Position numbers and translations under genes: made by a program. From NCBI GenBank assembly GCA_020431405.1, contig JAGQIK010000096.1, positions 1 through 53,774 of the forward strand: a stretch of 53,774 nucleotides of DNA, in the 5' to 3' direction. This DNA is from Myxococcales bacterium (lineage in GTDB: Bacteria; Myxococcota_A; Polyangia; GCA-2747355). The notes under the pieces were generated by a model that was given only the letters and a program-made list of their open reading frames with translations, ran no database searches and had not been told where the DNA came from. Below are positions 44,164 through 50,811 of this stretch, piece by piece. The stretch's first letter is position 1. Every line of letters begins with the position of its first letter.

Positions 44164-44189
44164 CCAATCATTCTACCACTTTCGGCGCG

Positions 44190-45167
44190 CTACCAGCGCT
44201 CGATGCGCGGGCCGCTGGGCTTCTTGGCGGCGGGCGGAGCGGCTTTGGGGGCGGGCTTCGGTCGGCGACGGCGACGGCGGCGTGCGCGGCGTGGACGGCG
44301 CGGCGGCTGCTTGGCGGTCGCGACGGGGCGGCGGTTGGCCTTCGCGTCGGCGCGGTCTTTGTCGTCGTCGTCGTCTTTGCCGAGCAGCGTGGACAGCTTG
44401 GTGCCCTCGACTTTGGCCTTGCCCTTGTCTTTGGGGCTGCGCAGGGCGAGGTCGATCTTGCCTTCGCGTCGCGCGAGGATGAACGTGCTGACCTGCTCGG
44501 GCGTCAGCGCGAAGGTCACGACGCGACGTGCACGCGCGGCCTGCTGCGCGCCGCCGCCGGAAAAGCCGCCGCCGCGGCGCCGCCGCCCGATACGCCGGTG
44601 CTCGGCGCTGGCGGCGTCGATGTCGGGGCCGATGGCGAGCACGCGGATGTCTTGCAGCAGCGGGCGCGTCTGCGCGGTGTAGCTGCCGTCGCGGCGGCGC
44701 TTCTTGAGCGTGGTGAAGAGGTCGATGTGGGCGCCGGGATAGAGCAGCCGCGAGAAGGCCACGCTCATGTCGACGCGGATCGAGACGGCACGCTGGCCGG
44801 GCTCGAGCGTGGCGGCGACGCCCATGCCGCCGTTGGGCTTCGACAGGTGCGCGGTCAGCACCGCCGAGCCCGCCACGAGCGGCACCAGCGGCACCGAGCG
44901 GCGCGCGAGCACCGCCTTGCGCGTGCGAAACGCACCGCGCGGCACCGACGAGATCGGCCATTGCGCGATGCGCAGGTCTTTGCGTTCCATGCGCTCGCCG
45001 GCCGGCACGTCGCGCGCGGCGACGACGATCGGGGCGACGGGCTCGCTGTTGTACTTGGCGCTGAGCACGCGCGAGAAGAGCCAGCCGGCGCCCGCCGCAG
45101 ACGCGACAGCGGCGGCCATGAAGGCCACCGTCGCTACGGAAGTGCTCTTTTTACGAACGGCAGTCAT
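44190..45167 (-). CDS. cpaB: CpaB/RcpC-like Flp pilus assembly protein
   Basis: A 325-residue protein with an N-terminal membrane segment (ATVAFMAAAVASAAGAGWLF), a SAF domain (PIVVAARDVPAGERMERKDL; RIAQWPISSVPRG) and the RcpC domain (RAVSIRVDMSVAFSRLLYPG, then AHIDLFTTLKK). An internal basic linker and a highly basic, Pro-rich tail (RRRRRPKPAPKAAPP) are additions beyond the family core. CpaB sits in the periplasm and is needed for Flp pilus biogenesis. It follows tadE by 12 bases. Confidence 0.9.
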   Translation of the reverse strand: MTAVRKKSTSVATVAFMAAAVASAAGAGWLFSRVLSAKYNSEPVAPIVVAARDVPAGERMERKDLRIAQWPISSVPRGAFRTRKAVLARRSVPLVPLVAGSAVLTAHLSKPNGGMGVAATLEPGQRAVSIRVDMSVAFSRLLYPGAHIDLFTTLKKRRRDGSYTAQTRPLLQDIRVLAIGPDIDAASAEHRRIGRRRRGGGFSGGGAQQAARARRVVTFALTPEQVSTFILARREGKIDLALRSPKDKGKAKVEGTKLSTLLGKDDDDDKDRADAKANRRPVATAKQPPRRPRRARRRRRRRPKPAPKAAPPAAKKPSGPRIERW

Positions 45168-45179
45168 GAGGCCGATGTC

Positions 45180-45650
45180 TCAGAGGGGCATGGTGGCCGA
45201 CGTGTTCAAGTTTATCAGGGTCACGCCGTGCTTCTTGAGAAGCTTTCGCCCCACGCTGCCAACGAAGGCGCAGTGGATCTCGATGTGGATGGCGTCGACG
45301 TGGCGAAGGCCAGCGAGCGCGCGGCGCGAGACGCTGACCTGGACGCCGCTGCCGGTGCTGCCGCCCGCGTCGCCGTCGCCGCCGCCGCCGCCGCACCAGT
45401 GAGCCACCGACGCGATCTTCTGGCGCACGTGCTGCTCGCAGGTGGCCATGTCGGTGGACTCGAGCGCGCAGGCACGCGCCGATTCGTTGGCTGCGCTGGC
45501 CAGCTGGTAGCGCGCGTAGATCGCCTGGCCGAAGGTCACACCAGCGTAGAGCATCGCCACCAGCAGCGGCAGCACGAGCACGAACTCGAGGGCGGCGATG
45601 CCCCGTTCGTTGTCTCGGCCGCGGCCGCGTCGTGTGCGTTGCTCGCGCAT
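45180..45650 (-). CDS. tadE: TadE-like pseudopilin
   Basis: A 156-residue protein. After a short basic head (MREQRTRRGRGRDN) it has ERGIAALEFVLVLPLLVAML, the TadE pseudopilin signature with conserved Glu, followed by YQLASAANESARACALES. The remainder is a periplasmic domain with three cysteines and a Gly-rich loop (CGGGGGDGDAGGSTGSG). TadE is processed by TadV and needed for pilus assembly. ATG 45650 is 5 bases after the tadV stop; the longer frame to 45866 lies inside tadV. Confidence 0.85.
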   Translation of the reverse strand: MREQRTRRGRGRDNERGIAALEFVLVLPLLVAMLYAGVTFGQAIYARYQLASAANESARACALESTDMATCEQHVRQKIASVAHWCGGGGGDGDAGGSTGSGVQVSVSRRALAGLRHVDAIHIEIHCAFVGSVGRKLLKKHGVTLINLNTSATMPL

Positions 45651-45655
45651 TTGTC

Positions 45656-46153
45656 TTAGCCCAAGCCCGGGAGGCCGCCGGCGCGCAGCACGACGAGCAG
45701 ACCGCCGATGGCGATGGCCACTGCGTAGGGCACGCCGCCGCTGCGGCTTGCCTCGCGCAGCGAGAGCGCGCGGCGACCGCGACGTGCGAGCATCGCGATG
45801 GCGAGCACGCCGCCAGCGAGGGTCGCCGCCACCAGCGCGGTGACGAAGGCCTTGGGCCCGAGCCACGCGGCGAGCGCGACGAAGAGCTTGACGTCGCCGC
45901 CGCCGAGCCAGCCCTTGGCGAAGGGCACCAGCAGCACGATCATCGCGCCGAGCGCCGCGCCGAGACCCCAGGCCAGCTCGCCGAAGCCGCCCAGCGCGCC
46001 ACGCGCGACGAGGCCACCCACGAGCAGGGCCACGGTGAGCAGGTTGGGCACGCGACGCGAGCGCATGTCGAGCGCTGCGGCGATCAGCAGCCCTGCGCAG
46101 AGCGGCAGGGATGCGATGCCTTGGCAGCTGCTGAAGAGCTCGGTGATGGCCAT
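45656..46153 (-). CDS. tadV: TadV/CpaA-like prepilin peptidase
   Basis: A 165-residue A24-family aspartic protease with membrane segments. The two catalytic Asp motifs are present: LIAAALDMRSRRVPN (first Asp) and GWLGGGDVKLFVALA (GxGD motif). It cleaves the Flp prepilin and TadE/F pseudopilins. The ATG at 46153 is preceded by GGGAG. It lies between flp (stop 46209) and tadE. Confidence 0.93.
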   Translation of the reverse strand: MAITELFSSCQGIASLPLCAGLLIAAALDMRSRRVPNLLTVALLVGGLVARGALGGFGELAWGLGAALGAMIVLLVPFAKGWLGGGDVKLFVALAAWLGPKAFVTALVAATLAGGVLAIAMLARRGRRALSLREASRSGGVPYAVAIAIGGLLVVLRAGGLPGLG

Positions 46154-46208
46154 GACCTGACTCCCGGTGCGAGGTCGTTAGCGGTTGACGGTCGACAGAC
46201 GATCGAAG

Positions 46209-46397
46209 CTAGTTGCTGCCCGACTGGGTCGCGTTTTCGATCTGATTGCCGGCGTTGGTGAAGGCGTTGTTGATCTTCGGCTTGAGCAGCGCGAAGGCTC
46301 CGACGAGGGCGCCGACCATCACGGCTGCGAGCACGGCGTACTCGGTGGCGCTAAGACCCGACTCGTTCTTCCAGAGCTTCTTGAGCAGTGCCAGCAT
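46209..46397 (-). CDS. flp: Flp-family type IVb pilin
   Basis: A 62-residue pilin: MLALLKKLWKNESGLSATEY followed by AVLAAVMVGALVGAF, the Flp signature with the prepilin cleavage after G (SG-LSATEYA) and Glu at +5. A short polar tail ends GNQIENATQSGSN. It is the major subunit of the Tad pilus, used for adhesion and biofilms. GGAGAG precedes the ATG. A sigma-54-like promoter element lies 66-81 bases upstream. It is first in the Tad operon. Confidence 0.95.
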   Translation of the reverse strand: MLALLKKLWKNESGLSATEYAVLAAVMVGALVGAFALLKPKINNAFTNAGNQIENATQSGSN

Positions 46398-46462
46398 TGT
46401 TCTCTCCGTCGTTTACTGCCGGTTGCGACCGGCTCCGATTTTCGATGACGCTCTCCGACATC

Positions 46463-46478
46463 TGCACGCGCGATGCCA
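46463..46478 (-). promoter_or_regulatory. Sigma-54-like promoter for flp
   Basis: Read on the minus strand TGGCATCGCGCGTGCA matches TGGCACG-N4-TTGCA at the TGGCA and TGCA blocks with GG-N10-GC spacing. A transcript starting about 12 bases on would leave about 55 bases of leader before flp. Sigma-54 control of pilin genes is well known for type IV pili; for this locus it is inference. Confidence 0.5.
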
Positions 46479-46535
46479 GCAGATCCGGCGCCGAAATTAT
46501 TGAGTTTTGGGCCGCAAGTGGTCGGGGCGTGAGCC

Positions 46536-46598
46536 CCACGTGGCAGATCCAGTAGCCGCCAGGCAATTGCAGTAGCCCCACCAGCTGGCGCCACGTGG
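46536..46598. promoter_or_regulatory. Paired CCACGTGG palindromes
   Basis: The 8-base palindrome CCACGTGG occurs at 46536-46543 and 46591-46598, starts 55 bases apart, in the gap between flp and the acyl-CoA dehydrogenase gene. Two identical palindromes in one promoter region suggest binding sites of a common regulator. Confidence 0.35.
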
Positions 46599-46756
46599 CC
46601 GTGGATCGGGGCTTTCGCCGTCAGATCCGGGGCGCGGGGGATCGCAGCGACAGGGAGGCGGCTGCAGTCCCAGGCCGGGAAATCACGCTTGCGGTATCGG
46701 CATGGTCACTGGAAGATATCGCCTCTTCCGAACGCCGCCATTACCCAGAGGACATC

Positions 46757-47869
46757 ATGCCGAGCTATTTGGACGCACTCGAGAAAGCCCTTCCCGTCAT
46801 CACCGAGCACGCGCTGGCCGTCGACAAAGAAGCAAGATTCCCGAAGGAATCGCTCGCGGCGCTGCGCGAGGCGGGCCTCATGGGGCTGATCAGCAGCACC
46901 GACGTGGGCGGTCTGGGGCAAGGTCTGCGCGCGGCGGGTGAGGTCATCGAGCGCATCGCGCGCGAGTGTGGATCCACGGCGATGGTGCTCTGCATGCACT
47001 ACTGCGGCGCGGCGGTGATCGAGAAGCACGGCAGCACCGAGTCGCGCAAGAAGGCGTCGGGCGAAGAGCTCTCCACGCTGGCGTTTTCGGAGGCGGGATC
47101 GCGCAGCCACTTCTGGGCGCCGGTGAGCTCGGCGACGGCGGATGGCGACGACGTGGTCCTCGATGCGCACAAGAGCTGGGTCACGTCGGCGGAAAACGCC
47201 GCGACGTACGTGTGGTCGAGCCAGCCGCTGTCGGCCGAGGGCGCGAGCACGATCTGGCTCGTGCCGCGCGCGGCCAAGGGCATCGCTATCAAGGGGCCCT
47301 TCGAAGGGCTCGGCTTGCGCGGAAACGACTCGTCGCCGGTGACCGCCGAGAAGGTGCGCATCCCGAAGGCCAACATGCTCGGCGAGGACGGCGGCGGCTT
47401 CGGCGTGATGATGGAGACCGTGCTGCCGATCTTCAACGTGATGAACGCCGCCTGCACCATCGGTCTGATGGAGGGCGCGGTGCAGCGCACGATCGCGCAC
47501 GTCTCGGGCACGCGCTACAAGCACCTCGACTCGGCGCTCGCCGACCTGCCGACGATCCGAAACTACGTCGCGCGCATGCGCAACAAGGCCGACATGGCGC
47601 GCACGCTGTGGCAGGACACCATCGCTGCCGCCGAGGCCGGCCGCGCCGACACCATGCTGCGCGTGCTGCAGGTCAAGGCCACCGCCGGCGAGACGGCCAC
47701 CGAAGTGCTCGATCTGGCGATGCGCGTGTGCGGCGGCGCCGCCTTCCGGCGCGATGTCGGCGTCGAGCGCTACTTCCGCGACACGCGCGCGGGCGGCATC
47801 ATGGCGCCCACGACCGACGTGCTTTACGACTTCATTGGCAAGGCTGTCTGCGGCATGGACCTGTTCTAG
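46757..47869 (+). CDS. Acyl-CoA dehydrogenase-family flavoenzyme
   Basis: A 370-residue protein with the acyl-CoA dehydrogenase fold: N-terminal helical domain (FPKESLAALREAGLMGLISS; GSTAMVLCMHYCGAAVIEKH), FAD-contact LAFSEAGSRSHFW (compare AxTEPxxGSD), middle domain (AHKSWVTSAENAATYVW), and C-terminal helices (VCGGAAFRRDVGVERYFRDT). The GGAAF/RDTRAG region is similar to the FAD-binding end. The catalytic Glu position is not clear, so a hydroxylase/desulfurase-type (SfnC/DszC) activity is possible. ATG 46757 has AGAGGA upstream. First gene of the operon with a PhnD-like protein and a diiron protein. Confidence 0.88.
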   Translation: MPSYLDALEKALPVITEHALAVDKEARFPKESLAALREAGLMGLISSTDVGGLGQGLRAAGEVIERIARECGSTAMVLCMHYCGAAVIEKHGSTESRKKASGEELSTLAFSEAGSRSHFWAPVSSATADGDDVVLDAHKSWVTSAENAATYVWSSQPLSAEGASTIWLVPRAAKGIAIKGPFEGLGLRGNDSSPVTAEKVRIPKANMLGEDGGGFGVMMETVLPIFNVMNAACTIGLMEGAVQRTIAHVSGTRYKHLDSALADLPTIRNYVARMRNKADMARTLWQDTIAAAEAGRADTMLRVLQVKATAGETATEVLDLAMRVCGGAAFRRDVGVERYFRDTRAGGIMAPTTDVLYDFIGKAVCGMDLF

Positions 47870-47892
47870 GTCTACAGTCAGAGGAGAAGAAC

Positions 47893-48750
47893 ATGGCAGA
47901 GACGCTTCTGATGGGTGCCGTCGCCTACGACCCCAAGGTCGTGACGATCTGGGACGGCTTCAAAGTCTACTTCGCCGAGCAAGGGCTCGACTTCGACTTC
48001 GTGCTGTACTCGAACTACGAGCGGCAGGTCGAGGCGCATTTCGGCGGCCACTTTCACGTGGCGTGGAACTCGCCGCTGGCGTGGCTGCAGGCCGAGCGCT
48101 TCGCCAAGCGCGCCGGTCGCGCGGCGCACGCCATCGCCATGCGTGACACCGATCGTGATCTGACGTCGGTGGTGATCGTGCGCGACGACTCGACGATCAA
48201 GTCGGTCAACGACCTCGCCGGCAAGAAGGTCGGCGTGGGCGCGGCCGACTCGCCGCAGGCGACGTTGATCCCGCTGTTGCACCTCGCCGAGGCGGGCGTT
48301 ACGCCGCACGACGACTTCGAGGTGGTGCGCTTCGACGTCGACCTCGGTAAGCACGGCGATCACGTCGGCGGCGAGCGCGACGCGGCCAAGGCGCTGCTCG
48401 ACGGGCGCGTCGACGCGGCGTGCCTGATCGACGCCAACCACCTCGGCTTCAGCAAGGAAGGCACGCTGCCGAGCGGCGCCACGCGCGTGCTGGCGCAGAC
48501 CAAGCCGTACGACCACTGCAACTTCACCGTGCTCGACGGTGCGATCGAGGACGCGCGCATCAAGCGCTTCCGCGAGCTGCTGCTCGGCATGTCGTACGAC
48601 GATCCCAAAGTGCGGCCGCTGCTCGACCTCGAGGGGCTCAAGGTCTGGAAGGACGGTCGCACCGAGGGCTACGCGCTGCTCGAGGCGGCTATCGATCGCT
48701 TCGGCACGATCGAAGACTTCCTCGCGGGCCTCGGCAAGCGCTGCATGTGA
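47893..48750 (+). CDS. PhnD/SsuA-like substrate-binding protein without signal peptide
   Basis: A 285-residue protein of the PBP2 fold: MGAVAYDPKVVTIWDGFKVY start, HVAWNSPLAWLQAERF, then VVIVRDDSTIKSVNDLAGKK, VGVGAADSPQATLIPLLHLA and AKALLDGRVDAACLIDANHL. These match phosphonate/sulfonate-type periplasmic binding proteins (PhnD, SsuA). No signal peptide or lipobox is present and no permease or ABC ATPase is adjacent, so the protein probably works in the cytoplasm as a ligand-binding or enzyme-assisting domain. GAGGAGAAG lies 7 bases before ATG 47893. It overlaps the next gene by four bases. Confidence 0.85.
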   Translation: MAETLLMGAVAYDPKVVTIWDGFKVYFAEQGLDFDFVLYSNYERQVEAHFGGHFHVAWNSPLAWLQAERFAKRAGRAAHAIAMRDTDRDLTSVVIVRDDSTIKSVNDLAGKKVGVGAADSPQATLIPLLHLAEAGVTPHDDFEVVRFDVDLGKHGDHVGGERDAAKALLDGRVDAACLIDANHLGFSKEGTLPSGATRVLAQTKPYDHCNFTVLDGAIEDARIKRFRELLLGMSYDDPKVRPLLDLEGLKVWKDGRTEGYALLEAAIDRFGTIEDFLAGLGKRCM

Positions 48751-49985
48751 GCGGAGAAGCGGCCCGCAAAGCGTGCGCGCGGCTCGATCTCGCCGACCTC
48801 GGCTTTGATCGCGGCGCGCACATGCTCGTCGCGCGTGCGCTGTCGGGTATCGGCGTGGGCGAGACGCTCGACGTCTGCGGCCGCGCCCCGGCGCTGGGCG
48901 TGCACCTGCGCGCCTGGTGCCGCCAGATGGGCCATCCCTTCCAAACGCTCGGCGACGATAGCGAGATCGGGGGCGATATCGTCGCGCGCATCGCGCGCGG
49001 CGATGTCGAGATCAAGCGCTGGGCTGGCGCGCAGCGTGCCGGCCACCCCGATCGCGATCGCGACGACGCCGTATCCGAGCACCCCGCGCCGCGTTGGGGC
49101 CTCGCCGCGCGCGGCGCGCTGGTCGAAGACTCGGCGCCGGCGTTTTCGTTCGGCATCGACCACAAGCACGTGGTGTGGACCGAGGAGGCGCCGCGGCTCT
49201 ACGCCCAGGCGGCGGCGGCGCAGTGGGATCCGGCGACGGCGATCCCCTGGGACGCGCCCTTCGACATCCCCGATGACGTCGAAGACGCCATCGTGCAGGT
49301 CATGACCTATCTGGTCGAAAACGAGACGGCGGCGCTGCTGGTGCCGGCACGTTTTCTGGCCCAGATGCACCCGCACTTTCGCGAGATACTGCAGCTGCTG
49401 GCGATCCAGGCGGCCGACGAGGCGCGCCACATCGAGGTCTTCACGCGGCGCGCGCTGCTGCGGCGCGAGGTGCTGGGGCTGTCCACCGCCGGTGGCCAGG
49501 CCTCGCTCAAGACGCTCGTCGACGAGCCCGACTTCGCGCTGGCGATGTTTCTGCTCTCGGTGCTCGGCGAGGGCACGTTCCTCGCGCTGCTGTGGTTTCT
49601 TCATCGCAACGCGCCCGACCCGGTGACGCGCGAGGTGACGAAGCTCGCCGCGCAGGACGAGGCGCGCCACGTGGCGTTCGGTTTGGCGCACCTTTCGCGC
49701 CACGCCGAGCTCGACAAGACGCTGCACGCGCGGCTGGCGCTCGCCGTCGAGCAGCGCCACGAGGCGCTGATGCAGACCGCCGGGCTCAACAGCGAGGTCT
49801 TCGACGCGCTGGTGCTGCTGGCAGCCGGCGAGTTTTCGCCCGAGGCGATCGAGCGCGGCTATCAGGCCGTGATGACGCTGCAGCAAGAGATGGACGTCGG
49901 GCGCCGCAAGCGGCTGGCCAAGCTCGGCTTCGACGACGCCGAGGCCGAGCGCCTCTCCGCGCTGCATACGCGCAACTTCATGTAG
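48747..49985 (+). CDS. Degenerate TusA domain fused to ferritin-like diiron protein
   Basis: A 412-residue protein starting at GTG 48747, overlapping the PhnD-like stop (GTGA). Residues about 8-85 align with TusA/SirA (LDLADLGFDRGAHMLVARAL; GIGVGETLDV; WCRQMGHPFQ) but the catalytic Cys-Pro-x-Pro is replaced by FDRGAH, so no sulfur transfer is expected. Residues about 190-340 form a ferritin-like four-helix bundle with diiron ligands: Glu in VENETAALL, ExxH in ADEARHIEVF, Glu in LGEGTFLAL, ExxH in QDEARHVAFG. This suggests an oxygen-activating non-haem diiron enzyme. Its 3' end overlaps the convergent methyltransferase by eight bases. Confidence 0.85.
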   Translation: MSGEAARKACARLDLADLGFDRGAHMLVARALSGIGVGETLDVCGRAPALGVHLRAWCRQMGHPFQTLGDDSEIGGDIVARIARGDVEIKRWAGAQRAGHPDRDRDDAVSEHPAPRWGLAARGALVEDSAPAFSFGIDHKHVVWTEEAPRLYAQAAAAQWDPATAIPWDAPFDIPDDVEDAIVQVMTYLVENETAALLVPARFLAQMHPHFREILQLLAIQAADEARHIEVFTRRALLRREVLGLSTAGGQASLKTLVDEPDFALAMFLLSVLGEGTFLALLWFLHRNAPDPVTREVTKLAAQDEARHVAFGLAHLSRHAELDKTLHARLALAVEQRHEALMQTAGLNSEVFDALVLLAAGEFSPEAIERGYQAVMTLQQEMDVGRRKRLAKLGFDDAEAERLSALHTRNFM

Positions 49986-50613
49986 CGCGCTTCTTGTCCG
50001 CGCGCTTTTCCTCGCGCGGCCGCGCCACCAGCACGCGGTTCATCGCCGTCACCGCGCGCGGGATGGCGCTCCACTCGACGCGAAAGCCCGCCTGCTCGAG
50101 CCGATAGGTGCGATGCACGTCGGTGGCCAGCCGTGGCCCGAGCGCCTCGCGCAGCGCGGGCGGCGCGGCTTGGGCCGTGCCGAAGTAGCAGCACGGCACC
50201 AGCGCCAGCGCGCCGCGGCGCTCGACGGCGAGATCGATGCAGCGGTCGGTGCGGCTGCCGCAGGCGTGAAGCGCCACCACCGACGCGCCGTCCGGCACGT
50301 GCTCGCGCGCTCGCTGCACGCGCGCCTCGACGTAGCGCACCTTGGCCGGCGCCCACGGCGCTACGCGCTCGATGGCGCGCATGACGTGCGCGTGGCTCTG
50401 CGGCCTTTTGTGATCGAGCAGGATCACCTGCTCGGTGTCGCGCGCGAAGATGGCGAAGAGCGCGCCGGTGAGGCCATGGCCGCAGCACAGGTCAGCGACC
50501 ACCGCGGCGCGCAGCCGGCGGCGCACGCGCTCGAAGACCTCGAAGGACTCGAAGAGCTCCTTGATCGGCAGCGCCTTTTCGTCGCACAGCGCGCGCGCCA
50601 GCCGATGCGGCAA
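49978..50613 (-). CDS. SAM-dependent methyltransferase, start unclear
   Basis: 211 residues counted from TTG 50613. Class I methyltransferase features: VVADLCCGHGLTGALFAIFA (motif I), VILLDHKRPQSHAH (motif II), VVALHACGSRTDRCIDLAVE and ALVPCCYFGTA. The HACGSxTD and PCC(Y/H) pair is typical of the METTL25/RRNAD1-like group. The open frame continues 54 sensible codons further upstream to about ATC 50775 (FRAFRRFNDPELRELTG) but has no ATG, GTG or TTG there; it follows an in-frame TAG that ends the 50812-53142 gene. The true start is therefore unresolved. Substrate unknown. Confidence 0.7.
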   Translation of the reverse strand: MPHRLARALCDEKALPIKELFESFEVFERVRRRLRAAVVADLCCGHGLTGALFAIFARDTEQVILLDHKRPQSHAHVMRAIERVAPWAPAKVRYVEARVQRAREHVPDGASVVALHACGSRTDRCIDLAVERRGALALVPCCYFGTAQAAPPALREALGPRLATDVHRTYRLEQAGFRVEWSAIPRAVTAMNRVLVARPREEKRADKKRAT

Positions 50614-50811
50614 GCTGTCGCTGGCGAAGAACGGCAGCGCGCGCGGACCGAGCCGGCGGCGCAGCCCCGTCAGCTCGCGCAGCTCGGGGTCGTTGAAGCG
50701 GCGGAACGCGCGAAACGGCGCGTCGAGCGTGTCGAGCGCGTCCAGCGTGGTTGGGCTGTCCTCGCCGATGGCGATCCTCGCTCGGGTGCTCGGCCGAAAG
50801 GTGTGCTCGGC

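Larger units (their letters stand above)
46398..46756. other. Divergent flp / acyl-CoA dehydrogenase intergenic region
   Basis: This 359-base gap holds promoter signals rather than a gene. On the minus strand TGGCATCGCGCGTGCA (46463-46478) resembles a sigma-54 promoter for flp. CCACGTGG palindromes stand at 46536-46543 and 46591-46598. AGAGGA before 46757 is the ribosome binding site of the acyl-CoA dehydrogenase gene. Confidence 0.6.

Noticed and set aside
47893-48750. Phosphonate ABC transporter component
   Set aside because: No signal peptide or lipobox and no permease or ATPase gene adjacent, so uptake is not supported.
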